From Seinonella peptonophila (lineage in GTDB: Bacteria > Bacillota > Bacilli > Thermoactinomycetales > Thermoactinomycetaceae), in NCBI RefSeq assembly GCF_900129355.1, contig NZ_FQVL01000010.1:39711-103710 (forward strand): 64,000 nucleotides of DNA, in the 5' to 3' direction. The notes beneath the pieces are model-generated. The model ran no database searches, was not told where the DNA came from, and worked only from the letters and a program-made list of their open reading frames with translations. The position numbers and the translations under genes are program-made. Positions 33,984 through 42,192 of this stretch are shown one piece after another (the first letter of the stretch is position 1; every line of letters starts with the position of its first letter).

Positions 33984-35323
33984 TTAATCACTCCCTTCTT
34001 TTAGTTGTTTGCACAATTTATGCAATTGTTTTACATAACCCACGTATTTTTCATCTGCTTCAAGGACCTCTAAACAGGTACATATATCTGTTAGGAGGTC
34101 TTTTTCCTCATGTAAAAACTTATGTTGATTAGCTATTCTTTGACCTTTTAAAAAGTGATACAAAGCTTCTTAATATTTACCTTGTTCTAGATACCATTGA
34201 CCCATCACTGAATAAGATTCTGTTTGCCTAAGCTTATTATCACTTTGTTGACTAATTTTGAGAGACTTTTTCATGTATTTTTCAGCTTGTTCAAATTTGT
34301 TTTGTTTGATTAATAGAGAGCTTAGATTTGTGTATGCAAAAGAGAGATAATTATTATTTTCTACTCTCTGTTCTATACTGAGTGCAAGGCGATAATAGAC
34401 TTCAGCATCTTCGGAATTACCTAAAGAATAATATATGATTCCCATTGTTGTCCAGAGCGTAAATAAGTGATCATAGGATTGATTAACTTGGGCAATTTCT
34501 ATTCCCTCTTTTGTGTATTCTAAACCTTCCTCACGCAAACCGAGATTGTTTAGTACATTACCAAACACAATATACATTTGAGTAATCACAGAGTGACGAA
34601 TAGGATGAGTGTTGCTATTTTGTTGTTGTGATTGGATTATTTTATTTCTTAAATTTTTAACAGCTCTTAGTGCTTTTTCATTTTGTTTCATTTTTTCTAG
34701 GTAGATAGCTTTGTTTAAAAGTAAATAATAATAATGATCTATTCGATCACCATCTAATACAAAAGTGCCAATTCCTTTTTTGGTCCAGTTTAAAGCTGAA
34801 TCGAAATCACTATTTTTATAGTATGCAATCATTCCTAGAGTGTTGTAACATATCGGGATGATTTAGAGTATTTCCACTTTTGAACATCCTGTAATAGTTC
34901 TACGGATTCTAATATGGATTCTTGTGCCTCTTTCCATTTATCCTGTGCAAAAAAACATCGACCTTTTATGTAATGCATTACCGGCAATAAGGAAGAATGT
35001 TCTAATATCATATTTTCAATGTTATTAATTTGATTTAAAGCTATAGAAGGACTGGCAAATACTATAGGTTCTATTTCGAACATTCTTTTTTCGAGAAACC
35101 TTTCTTTTTCTTCCTCTTTAGATACTATGCCAAACAGTTTTTCAGCAATATTTAATGTCTTTGCATAGTGAATATATTTATCATCAGACACTGATGGAAA
35201 GCCGTTTTCCATATTAGATAAAGTTGTTTTGCCATATCCACTTATAGGCTCCATATCGATTAAACTTTTCCCGTGAGCTTTTCTAGTTTTACGCAAGATC
35301 GCTCCTATTTTTTCTTTATTCAT
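33984..35323 (-). pseudogene. RRNPP-type HTH-TPR regulator, broken by one frameshift and one stop
   Basis: From ATG 35323 (AAAGGAGTGTAGA ahead) the frame gives an N-terminal HTH (GAILRKTRKAHGKSLIDMEP then GYGKTTLSNMENG), then tetratricopeptide helices. A frameshift near 34835 separates KWKYSKSSRY from CYNTLGMIAYYKN. A TAA at 34170 interrupts EQGKY and EALYHFLKGQ, after which the same frame continues to LHKLCKQLKEGSD and its natural stop at 33984. The combined length, about 445 residues, suits PlcR/AimR/NprR-like peptide sensors. It is probably inactive. Confidence 0.75.
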
Positions 35324-35500
35324 TCTACACTCCTTTTCTATCCAGGAAATCATTAGTATTTTTCCAGGAAATTACTCTTTCGAAGAATCAGTTAAACCGA
35401 ATTGTTTAAATTTACTGGAAATATTACAAATAATACAGTGTTTGTATAACTATTCTGAGGAGACCTATAATTGAGTTAACAAAGTAAGGAGCTGTTTTTC

Positions 35501-35668
35501 ATGGACTTGAAAGCAATTACAGAATCTTTTTTGAAAGGCAAGAAAGAATTCGAAGAGAGACAGAAAAAGTCAAACTTACTAATAGACACTGATCATGTAA
35601 ATGAAAAGAAAAATATAAATGACCAGAAGGAACACCCAAGAATTGTACAGGGAGAGGATGAGAATTGA
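35501..35668 (+). CDS. 55-residue charged protein, divergent from the regulator
   Basis: ATG follows AAGGAGCTGTTTTTC. Helical, Lys/Glu-rich (DLKAITESFLKGKKEFEERQ). No family recognised. It is transcribed away from the RRNPP regulator; the 177-base gap holds TTTCCAGGAAA and TTTACTGGAAA palindromes that could be operator sites. It may be the regulator's target gene. Its stop overlaps the next start. Confidence 0.5.
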   Translation: MDLKAITESFLKGKKEFEERQKKSNLLIDTDHVNEKKNINDQKEHPRIVQGEDEN

Positions 35669-35874
35669 AGAGAGAACACCCGCTCATAATGATTGAGCAT
35701 CACAACGCTGATGAAATGAGTGAATTAATAGAAAGTATTATGCAAGCTGGTTTTAATCTGAAATTCCGTTGCGCTTTCGATATTGGTCTGAACAATGAGC
35801 GGTATGTATATGAAGTGATCGGGAATCCGGATAGCAAACAACATCTATTACCTACTATAAGCAAACAGAATTAA
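35665..35874 (+). CDS. 69-residue hypothetical protein
   Basis: The TTG start overlaps the stop of the preceding gene (ATTGA), with GGGAGAGGATG ahead. An alpha-beta pattern (MIEHHNADEMSELIESIMQA; YVYEVIGNP). No family recognised. After its stop a second coding-like stretch, LGWDEAIKFIGNPAVVSYRT to DQFI (about 35885-35981), has no start of its own and is probably a separate remnant. Confidence 0.4.
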   Translation: MKREHPLIMIEHHNADEMSELIESIMQAGFNLKFRCAFDIGLNNERYVYEVIGNPDSKQHLLPTISKQN

Positions 35875-36142
35875 ATAACTATCTTGGGTGGGATGAAGCT
35901 ATCAAATTCATCGGTAATCCTGCTGTGGTGTCATACCGCACTGATGAGGAAGGGGATAGTGAGACGGATCAGTTTATCTAGATGCAAACTGTTATTATCA
36001 GGAGGGTCTACTATAGACCATATCATCAATTCTGATGATATGGGTGGGAAAGTATAGATATATAGATACATGCTAATAGACACGCCATAATTGCACTACC
36101 ATACCTAAGTTGTCGGCAAAGTCAACAAAGGAGGGGTGTAGA

Positions 36143-36328
36143 GTGGCTAAAAAATTTACTATCAAGCTACTGAAACAATCGAACGGACCAGTACATCTAC
36201 CAGGCTTATCTATGATGTCAAGTGATGGTGGCGATTGCCCACGTAGCGGATGTGATGGAAAGCTTCACAAAACCCGGGATGGCTACTTGTCATGTAACGA
36301 GTGTGGATACGAAGAATACGACGGTTAA
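36143..36328 (+). CDS. 61-residue zinc-ribbon protein
   Basis: The GTG at 36143 is preferred over TTG 36110 because AAAGGAGGGGTG lies just ahead. The C-terminal half has CPRSGCDGKLHKTRDGYLSC and CNECGYEEY, a rubredoxin-like zinc ribbon. Cytoplasmic. A terminator (CCCCGC pairing with GCGGGG, T5) follows at 36336-36361. Confidence 0.55.
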   Translation: MAKKFTIKLLKQSNGPVHLPGLSMMSSDGGDCPRSGCDGKLHKTRDGYLSCNECGYEEYDG

Positions 36329-36335
36329 TGTAAAG

Positions 36336-36361
36336 TGCCCCGCGAAATCGGCGGGGTTTTT
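36336..36361 (+). terminator. Terminator
   Basis: A GC-rich stem (CCCCGC pairing with GCGGGG) and a T-run after the zinc-ribbon gene. Confidence 0.75.
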
Positions 36362-36429
36362 CTTTTAAAGGTAATCACACAGATATGTAGAAATATGGTA
36401 TATACTTTGTGGGAAAGGTAGGAGATGAC

Positions 36430-37005
36430 ATGAGAACTATTGATGCATTTTTAAAAGCTTATAAACCTGCTTTCCTGGCGATTCCAGGCACCAGATCAGT
36501 CGGCGATAAACTACCATTGTTGATAGAAACATATTCACATATATACGAAGCAGATCATAATGAATATATATTTTTTCAATCAAACGAGCTAAAACAAGAC
36601 TTTGCAAGTAAAACGTGTAAAATGCAATATATATCGCTCGATTTTGAAAAGGAACTAGGGAAGGTGCTCGGATTTCCAGATAAGGCAGTAGAATTTTTTA
36701 TCACTAAGAAGCAAATAAAGAGGACACTAGGAGAACATTCAGCGGAGTATCTCAAGTTAAAGGAAAAACATATAGGATTACGTTATTGTGGGGTCCAATG
36801 TGCTGCTAGTATTGATGATTTGATCGAGAATGTAGAATGGCTGTGGGAGCGTTACCCATACCAAGAAGCTATTGAAGACGGTACTTATGTAAGAGTAAGA
36901 GAAGAGAGGCTAAGGATACCACACGGTAATACAGATCAGTTAGAAATGATAAAGGAATTGGCTTTGACTGGGGAGATATCAAAAATACATACATTGGTTT
37001 CTTAA
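36430..37005 (+). CDS. Hypothetical protein, 191 residues
   Basis: ATG 36430 is chosen over GTG 36409 because GGTAGGAGATGAC precedes it. Soluble, mixed alpha/beta. Notable parts are IPGTRSVGDKLPLLIETYSH near the start and RYCGVQCAASIDDLIENVEW in the middle. I do not recognise a family. A TATACT box lies about 35 bases upstream. It ends at a clean terminator at 37023 and stands alone. Confidence 0.55.
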   Translation: MRTIDAFLKAYKPAFLAIPGTRSVGDKLPLLIETYSHIYEADHNEYIFFQSNELKQDFASKTCKMQYISLDFEKELGKVLGFPDKAVEFFITKKQIKRTLGEHSAEYLKLKEKHIGLRYCGVQCAASIDDLIENVEWLWERYPYQEAIEDGTYVRVREERLRIPHGNTDQLEMIKELALTGEISKIHTLVS

Positions 37006-37022
37006 ATACATATAATTGGAAC

Positions 37023-37052
37023 GTGAGCAATCCTTACCGCTCACTTTTTTTA
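37023..37052 (+). terminator. Terminator
   Basis: GTGAGC pairs with GCTCAC, followed by seven T residues. Confidence 0.8.
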
Positions 37053-37056
37053 TGGA

Positions 37057-37087
37057 GAAAAAGCCAACCCTCTATTGGGCTGGCTTG
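37057..37087 (-). terminator. Terminator for the minus-strand gene at 37072-37510
   Basis: AAGCCAGCCC pairs with the GGGTTGGCTT block, with T-rich sequence following on the minus strand. Confidence 0.55.
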
Positions 37088-37510
37088 CCATATTTTAGTT
37101 CATCATATATGTCATAGTCAATCAACTCATCGTCCAAAGCACAATCCGGGCAGTACCCTCTTATACTTGAATTCAATTCCTTGGTCAAATTGATCCCCAC
37201 AGTCTTGACAAACTGAGTCTTTAATCGTTTTGATTCCACCATTATCTAAATCTATGCTAGGTTCTTCGGTCAATGGTTCCAATTTATCGCCTTCGTATAC
37301 ATCGTTTTCATAATTGTCTTTAGCTATCTTATAAAGATCACCGAAGAAGCGTTCGGCTTCATCTACTAGTTCTTCATCATTCTTCCAATACCGATAAGAA
37401 ATAACATGTTCAAGAATTTCGATTATGTCATTTCTCTTTAATCCAGTATCGCGTAAACCCAGAATTACGGCGGACATATCACCTTTACTTATTTCTTTAT
37501 TACTCATCAT
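37072..37510 (-). pseudogene. Zinc-ribbon phage-type protein with a late frameshift
   Basis: The frame from 37510 runs 127 residues through a helical N-terminus (LRDTGLKRNDIIEILEHVIS) to CQDCGDQFDQGIEF, then ends at 37127 as VLPGLCFGR. In the next frame the same DNA reads RGYCPDCALDDELIDYDIYD and stops at 37072. That supplies the second Cys pair of a zinc ribbon (CxxC...CPDC), so a one-base shift near 37160 has broken the gene or is a sequencing error. Confidence 0.5.
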
Positions 37511-37618
37511 AGTTGCTCTCTCCTTGATGTTATAGTAGACCCCAATTGGGGTCTACATTATGTTACAATGACTATGTGATACTTAGCCCTTCAGATGCTT
37601 GCCGGCGTTGGAGGGCTT

Positions 37619-37885
37619 TTACTTTTTTTCAGCTTCGAAAAAGTCAAAGATTATAAATTTTGTACCGTTACCATTACCATGATTGTTGGGTTCAATCTTA
37701 ACCTTAGGTGCTATAACCTCTGGTTTTGCTTCGACGATCTCTTCACCTTCTTCACATTCAGGGCAAGTGATGTATTCCGCAACCTCATCTCGTGGGAAAG
37801 TTTTTTTAGCTATTTCATCTGCTTTTTCTGGAGCTAATCCAGTATCAATCAGCTCAAAGTACAAGTCGTAATATTTGTTATTCAT
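37619..37885 (-). CDS. 88-residue small protein with one CPEC motif
   Basis: The ATG overlaps the stop of the upstream small gene (AATGAATAAC). The helical N-terminus (NNKYYDLYFELIDTGLAPEK) has a UBA-like look. A CPEC pair and an acidic and Asn/Gly-rich tail follow. No family recognised. It is part of a two-gene minus-strand operon controlled by the promoter near 38050. Confidence 0.5.
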   Translation of the reverse strand: MNNKYYDLYFELIDTGLAPEKADEIAKKTFPRDEVAEYITCPECEEGEEIVEAKPEVIAPKVKIEPNNHGNGNGTKFIIFDFFEAEKK

Positions 37886-37985
37886 TTACAACGTAACGCG
37901 GGTTTATTGTTCTTTTTCTATCGTTGCAGCATTTGCATTTGACTTCTTTTTTTTCTGATTCGAACAGCTTAAATACCTGTTTCAT
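37878..37985 (-). CDS. 35-residue basic Cys peptide
   Basis: ATG follows TAGGAGATGATTGTG. The sequence MKQVFKLFESEKKEVKCKCC continues with a basic stretch; the CKCC group may bind metal. First gene after the operator-flanked promoter, translationally coupled to the next gene. Confidence 0.45.
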   Translation of the reverse strand: MKQVFKLFESEKKEVKCKCCNDRKRTINPRYVVNE

Positions 37986-38028
37986 CACAATCATCTCCTA
38001 AATGTTTGTGTGCTCCTCTTGACACTTC

Positions 38029-38097
38029 TGACTATACACTATCGGAAAAATAATGTCAACACTATAGTGAAAAAAAATTCATTTTAGTGTATAGTAA
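38029..38097. promoter_or_regulatory. Divergent promoter with three operator-like palindromes
   Basis: The minus strand carries TTGACA then a 17-bp spacer then TATAGT. The -10 lies inside the repeat ACTATACACTA (38031-38041), the mirror of TAGTGTATAGT (38085-38095). A central palindrome CACTATAGTG (38060-38069) lies between them. The spaced half-sites look like operators for the HTH protein encoded at 38118. Confidence 0.6.
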
Positions 38098-38117
38098 TTA
38101 TTAAGGAGATGATACAG

Positions 38118-38387
38118 ATGTCAAAGAATATTGATCCAAACCTATTATTTACATTTGAGCCCTTTCGAATTTGGTTTACAACTAGCCATACCACAAAGAG
38201 GAAGATGCATGTACAGAAAGAACTAGGCTTTGGAACCAAAACAATGTCTAAAATTTGGGGAGATCAGTTTCCCATGAGGTCAGATATTATTGCGAAAATT
38301 TGTTTGACATACGACTTGAAACTAGATCAAGTGATGCGGATGAGAACGAAAGATGAGATAGAGAAATTGAAAGAATCCCTAGACTGA
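38118..38387 (+). CDS. Cro/C1-type HTH regulator
   Basis: 89 residues from ATG 38118, preceded by AAGGAGATGATACAG. The fold TTKRKMHVQKELGFGTKTMS-KIW and SDIIAKICLTYDLKLDQVM is the HTH_26/XRE type. It probably represses both itself and the divergent small genes through the palindromes in between. The hairpin across its stop codon (AATCCCTAGA with its complement, 38374-38399) is a likely terminator shared with the convergent gene. Confidence 0.7.
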   Translation: MSKNIDPNLLFTFEPFRIWFTTSHTTKRKMHVQKELGFGTKTMSKIWGDQFPMRSDIIAKICLTYDLKLDQVMRMRTKDEIEKLKESLD

Positions 38388-38400
38388 ACTAGGGATTCAA

Positions 38401-39000
38401 TTATTTTTCGCACGCTACTCCATCATGATCTCGATCCAAGGCTGATCTGTAGCCTGGGTCTCCTTTATAGAGTGGTGCTGCACCTGCTGCTTTTGCCGCT
38501 GAGCAATTTGAATAGTAAACAGTTTTAGGGCTAGCTGTTTTTTGTTCTTTTGAAGTGGTAGGGGTAGGGCTTTTTTTCTTAACGGGAGTAGTTGGTGTAA
38601 TGGTTTTTTTTATTGGGTTTGGTTTAGGAGATGGATTGGGTGGAGGGGTTTGTGTTTTTGGTTTAGTAACTATCGGTTTGGAAATAGGTTTATTCACTAC
38701 GATTTTTTTAACAAGCTTGGGTTTTTTAACTGTTGGGGTGTTAGGCTGAATGCTACTTTTATCCTTATATTTGTTGGGGTCGGGGTTGAAACTATCCGTT
38801 ACCCCAAAAGCAACTGCAACCATAAAAAATAAAATAATGGACATGATTAATGCGATTTTACGGGTTACTGTCCATTGTGCATCAAACTTTTTTAAAATCC
38901 AATTTAAAAGTTTTGGAAATATTATACCAATGACACTGATGAGAAATAGGATAAATAGTAGAAGGGACACCAAAGCCATAAACATAAACAAAATTAACAA
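38401..39000 (-). CDS. Membrane protein with C-terminal excalibur domain
   Basis: A 199-residue protein. Two membrane helices (about residues 2-28 and 46-66), a long Pro/Lys/Thr-rich stalk (about 80-160) and a C-terminal excalibur calcium-binding domain: YYSNCSAAKAAGAAPLYKGD then DRDHDGVACEK, with the DxDxDGxxCE loop. Excalibur domains occur on extracellular nucleases and surface proteins. The stalk should span the wall. The exact start is uncertain (several hydrophobic Met). Confidence 0.7.
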   Translation of the reverse strand: MLILFMFMALVSLLLFILFLISVIGIIFPKLLNWILKKFDAQWTVTRKIALIMSIILFFMVAVAFGVTDSFNPDPNKYKDKSSIQPNTPTVKKPKLVKKIVVNKPISKPIVTKPKTQTPPPNPSPKPNPIKKTITPTTPVKKKSPTPTTSKEQKTASPKTVYYSNCSAAKAAGAAPLYKGDPGYRSALDRDHDGVACEK

Positions 39001-39093
39001 CTCCTATGTATTATTCTATTATTATTTAATTCGTGCGATTGTTTGAATTTAGTGTATTTTTAAATATGGATGATCAGGGTAATCTTTGCAAAA

Positions 39094-39120
39094 AAAAACG
39101 CCTTGTTTGGCGTTAATTGA
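39094..39120 (-). terminator. Terminator of the crystallin-like gene
   Basis: AACGCC-AAACAA-GGCGTT followed by T9 on the minus strand. The same hairpin recurs at about 40097-40115 and 41289-41306, marking duplicated units. Confidence 0.75.
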
Positions 39121-39136
39121 TTAGGATCTAATCTAC

Positions 39137-39493
39137 TTATCTTATTTGAACTGAGGAAACGACATCGTTCCAGTTTCCTGAACCAAGATCACGATTTCTA
39201 AAATCAGGATAGTTGTGTCCACCTTTTAAATGCCATTTGGCACCTTTGTAGTTAATGTGTTCGAATAAGGTAACCCCGTGACCTGCTGAAACTTTAGCCG
39301 ATGATGCTAGATCATTCCAGTCATTGTTAACTAGAGTGTTATCATTGGAACAAAGTTTAATGGATCGTCCTTTGTAGTTGATGTGTTCATACAAAGTAAT
39401 ACATGACTTCTTATGCGTAGCAAACACAGATGTAGGTACAAGTAATGCACAAACTAACATTAAAGTAGATGATAGAGCTAAAAATCTTTTCAT
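39137..39493 (-). CDS. Secreted beta/gamma-crystallin-like protein (peptidase inhibitor I36-like), copy A
   Basis: 118 residues from ATG 39493 (AAGGAGATGGTACC ahead). Signal peptide residues 1-25 (FLALSSTLMLVCALLVPTSV). The mature part has two Greek-key motifs: ITLYEHINYKGRSIKLCSND and VTLFEHINYKGAKWHLKGG, each followed by a W-N-D segment and SSxxI/V. Such proteins include metalloprotease inhibitors of the SMPI group and calcium-binding spore-coat crystallins. About 80 percent identical to the copy at 41359-41715 by eye, so a recent duplication. Confidence 0.75.
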   Translation of the reverse strand: MKRFLALSSTLMLVCALLVPTSVFATHKKSCITLYEHINYKGRSIKLCSNDNTLVNNDWNDLASSAKVSAGHGVTLFEHINYKGAKWHLKGGHNYPDFRNRDLGSGNWNDVVSSVQIR

Positions 39494-39640
39494 GGTACCA
39501 TCTCCTTGTAGCTTATTTGTGTTCACGTATATTATAACAAAATCTGAATATTATGAATATAACTTTGAGTTATTCTTTTATCTTATCGTATGCCTCGGAG
39601 GAAGAATAGCACGCGGAATATCAGTGGCGTTAACTGATTC

Positions 39641-39714
39641 TTTTGCTATACTTAGCTTAACAAAGCAATGTCCACATGCACTCTCAGTAGTGCCTGAGTC
39701 CAGGGAGACTATCA
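39641..39714 (+). promoter_or_regulatory. Conserved promoter and leader, copy A
   Basis: TTTTGCTATACTTAGCTTAA (with the -10 TATACT), then AACAAAGCAATGTCCACA, then a GCACT-CTCAGT-AGTGC hairpin and CCTGA. The same block lies before the genes at 40201 and 41959. Confidence 0.55.
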
Positions 39715-39930
39715 ATGTCCTTCACCCGCTTCATGATGATCATCGCGGCAACTTTGGTCACGATGATGCTCGGATCCTTGATCGGGGGCCTCGTCGCTGG
39801 CTGCATCGATATCTTCGAACTGTCGTCACTCGAGTGGTCTCATCTCGACTGGTATATTAACGGGGTCTATACCGGAGGCACCTTAGGTGCCCTGATCGGG
39901 ATCGTTTGTGGTATCTCCATGAAAAAGTAG
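39715..39930 (+). CDS. Small glycine-zipper membrane protein A
   Basis: 71 residues, two membrane segments (about 5-30 and 50-68), the second ending GALIGIVCGISMKK. Binding site CAGGGAG 9 bases ahead. G/C-ending codons dominate, unlike the flanks. No family recognised. Size, hydrophobicity and Lys-Lys tail recall type-I toxins or pore-forming small proteins, but nothing proves this. Confidence 0.6.
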   Translation: MSFTRFMMIIAATLVTMMLGSLIGGLVAGCIDIFELSSLEWSHLDWYINGVYTGGTLGALIGIVCGISMKK

Positions 39931-40109
39931 CTCTCGCAAGGGCTACACGAATCCATCGGGCACATCACGAACAAAATAGTAAGAACAAAATCAGGTAGAT
40001 TCGGGTCGCAGCCGAGCGATCTCCTACCTGTTTTTGTTTTCTAAAAAAGAGCACAAGCATTCTAGATTGTGAGGATGCTTTTTTTGTGCATAGAAAAAAC
40101 GCCTTGTGT

Positions 40110-40200
40110 GGCGTTAACTTGCTTTTTTGCTATAATTAGCTTAACAAAGCAATGTCCACGCGCACTATCAGTAGTGCCTGATCTCCAAAGGGAGTGAACA
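40110..40200 (+). promoter_or_regulatory. Conserved promoter and leader, copy B
   Basis: GCTATAATTAGCTTAAC, AAAGCAATGTCCACG and the CGCACT-ATCAGT-AGTGC hairpin. Nearly the same as copies A and C, with a better -10 (TATAAT at 40131). Confidence 0.55.
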
Positions 40201-40389
40201 ATGTCCTTCGTCGGTTTCTTGAAGGCTGTCGCGACGATCCTGATCTCGACCTTGATTGGGGGTATCTTCGGCGTGCTCGTCAACCTCTCGGATGAAGTGT
40301 CCCTCGACTCAGTTCTCACTGGATTCGGCAGTGGGGGTGCCCTGGGTTTCATCGTCGGGTTCTTCATCGGACTTTTCATGAAAAAGTAA
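40201..40389 (+). CDS. Small glycine-zipper membrane protein B
   Basis: 62 residues. The N-terminus MSF is shared with protein A and the end GFFIGLFMKK is close to GISMKK. Two membrane segments with GxxxG patterns (STLIGGIFGVLVN; GSGGALGFIVGFFIG). AAAGGGAGTGAACA precedes ATG. The body sequence is otherwise different from A, while the leader is the same. Confidence 0.6.
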   Translation: MSFVGFLKAVATILISTLIGGIFGVLVNLSDEVSLDSVLTGFGSGGALGFIVGFFIGLFMKK

Positions 40390-40516
40390 CTCCCGCAAGT
40401 GGGCTACACACAAGTCTTCATAAGTAGTCAACTTAGGACAAATAGTTATCAAAGAGCTTTACAAAACAGGTAGGTGCGGGTCGCAAGATCCCCTATCTGT
40501 TTTTGCTTTCGAAAAA

Positions 40517-40552
40517 AGGGCAAAAGCACTCTCGCTTGTGAGGGTGCTTTTA
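40517..40552 (+). terminator. Hairpin terminator after cassette B
   Basis: AAAAGCACTCTCGCTTGTGA with a complementary GGGTGCTTTT end. The same hairpin follows cassette C at about 42262-42293, and a related one lies at 40053-40084 after cassette A. Confidence 0.6.
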
Positions 40553-40730
40553 ACTTGCTTTTTTCTCATCTTGTTTAACTCTTCTCGCAGTCCACTTTTT
40601 CGTGTGTGAGAGCTTTGCAAGTAGGGGATTTGTGTAATCTAATTTTCATATAAAAACACCAACAGCCCTCTTTTCCACTTCGACGAGGTGGAAAAGAGGG
40701 CTGTTTGGTATCAGGGGTGCGTTAACCGTG

Positions 40731-41084
40731 TTAACGGCGACGCATCACCACCTTGATGAGGTAGAGAACACTGAGTCCGATGGCGATTCCGACATATGCA
40801 CCGATGAAGCAGCCGATGATGATGTAAGCGATGCCTTCGATGATGTTCACTTCAGGCATCTTGGTGATCCTGTAGAGGCTGTAAGTGCAGCCTAGATTGA
40901 TAGTCTCACTAAAGATGATGAAGAAGATGGTGCAGGTTGTGATGGATGCCTTCTGGCTGTTCCGTCCGAGTAACTTCATACTGAACGAGCGCCCAACGGC
41001 TTTACGACCGATGAGCTGACCTAGCAAGGCACCCCAAAGGACGCTGAAAACCGTGTAAGCCAGAAAGAAGTAGATGAGAGACAC
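40731..41084 (-). CDS. Four-helix membrane protein, GC-rich
   Basis: 117 residues from GTG 41084, after AGAGGGGAAAACAG; the longer frame to 41156 has no binding site. Hydrophobic segments include YFFLAYTVFSVLWGALLGQL and IIIGCFIGAYVGIAIGLSVL, with GxxxG spacing, and a basic end VVMRRR. G/C-rich codons. A leader of about 120 bases with a CTGCA-GGGA-TGCAG hairpin lies between its promoter and start. No family recognised. Confidence 0.55.
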   Translation of the reverse strand: MSLIYFFLAYTVFSVLWGALLGQLIGRKAVGRSFSMKLLGRNSQKASITTCTIFFIIFSETINLGCTYSLYRITKMPEVNIIEGIAYIIIGCFIGAYVGIAIGLSVLYLIKVVMRRR

Positions 41085-41358
41085 CTGTTTTCCCCTCTGT
41101 GTGACTGCATCCCTGCAGTTCCGAATACTGCCGATAGCCTTACTCGGTCGCCCCAAAAGGGTTTCTGCTATTGATGCACGAACGAATACTAAGGCTTATA
41201 ATCAAACTAACATATTGAAAAGGGATCGTCATCAGAAACATCTTAGAGCTGAAACATTTTTTCGATGTTAATATTTTTGTGCAAAAAGACGCCTTGTGTG
41301 GCGTTTGATAAGTCAATTAAAAATGACCTCCTGAATATCAGAAGGTCATTTTTTTAAA

Positions 41359-41715
41359 TTATCGAATTCTCAAAGAGGATACAACATCGTTCCAGCTTCC
41401 ATTCCCCAGTCTTATTTTTGTGAAGTCAGAGTAATTATGTCCACCTTTTAATTTTAATTTAGCGCCTTTATAATCGATGTGTTCATATAGCGTTACGCCA
41501 TCACCTTTAGAAACTTTTGCGGACGACGCAATGTCATTCCAATTATCATTTACTAGATTTTTGTCGTTCCCACAAAGCTTGATAGATTTCCCTTTGAAGT
41601 TGATGTGTTCATACAAAGTAATACATGACTTCTTATGTGTAGCAAACACAGATGTAGGTGCAAGTAATGCACAAACTAACATTAAAGTAGATGATAGAGC
41701 TAAAAATCTTTTCAT
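41359..41715 (-). CDS. Secreted beta/gamma-crystallin-like protein, copy B
   Basis: 118 residues from ATG 41715. Signal peptide identical to copy A except for one residue. Motifs ITLYEHINFKGKSIKLCGND and VTLYEHIDYKGAKLKLKGG. The upstream 60 bases are also the same as copy A, so gene and promoter were duplicated together. The mature regions have diverged more than the signal peptide. Confidence 0.75.
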   Translation of the reverse strand: MKRFLALSSTLMLVCALLAPTSVFATHKKSCITLYEHINFKGKSIKLCGNDKNLVNDNWNDIASSAKVSKGDGVTLYEHIDYKGAKLKLKGGHNYSDFTKIRLGNGSWNDVVSSLRIR

Positions 41716-41879
41716 GGTACCATCTCCTTGTAGCTGATTTGTGTTCATGTATATTATAACAAAATCTGAATATTATGAATATACTATTCTGACTTTTCTT
41801 TTATCTTATTGTTATAAGTTGATAGAATAATGTTATTGATATTATGCAAAGAAAAAAATGTTGAGAGTGTCGTTAATTG

Positions 41880-41958
41880 ATTTTTTGCTATACTTAGCTT
41901 AACAAGGCAATGTCCACACGCACTCTCAGTAGTGCCTGATTTCCAAAAGGAGTGTACA
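41880..41958 (+). promoter_or_regulatory. Conserved promoter and leader, copy C
   Basis: TTTTTTGCTATACTTAGC, AACAAGGCAATGTCCACA and the CGCACT-CTCAGT-AGTGC hairpin; ends AAAAGGAGTGTACA. Confidence 0.55.
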
Positions 41959-42192
41959 ATGCACAATCGTGTCATTCTGGTCTCGATCGTGACCATCACC
42001 TGGACCCTGTTTGGGTGCCTCTTCGGAGGGCTGGTAGGGTATGTGGCTTCGATCATCGGCGTGAATGACCCCAACAGCATGCCAGAGGTCATCAGAACGA
42101 TCGTTTTAAGTATCTCAGTCAATGGTCTCATTGGGGGCATCGGCATCATGAGATATTCCCGCAGATACTCCATCAACTCGAACTCAAAGTAA
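41959..42192 (+). CDS. Small glycine-zipper membrane protein C
   Basis: 77 residues from ATG 41959 (AAAAGGAG, spacing 7). Two or three membrane segments (ILVSIVTITWTLFGCLFGGL; TIVLSISVNGLIGGIGIM) and a basic tail. It lacks the MKK end of A and B. The leader is shared with A and B. The region to 42682 beyond it holds the terminator at 42262, a coding-like minus-strand remnant at about 42285-42393 and the terminator at 42533. Confidence 0.6.
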   Translation: MHNRVILVSIVTITWTLFGCLFGGLVGYVASIIGVNDPNSMPEVIRTIVLSISVNGLIGGIGIMRYSRRYSINSNSK

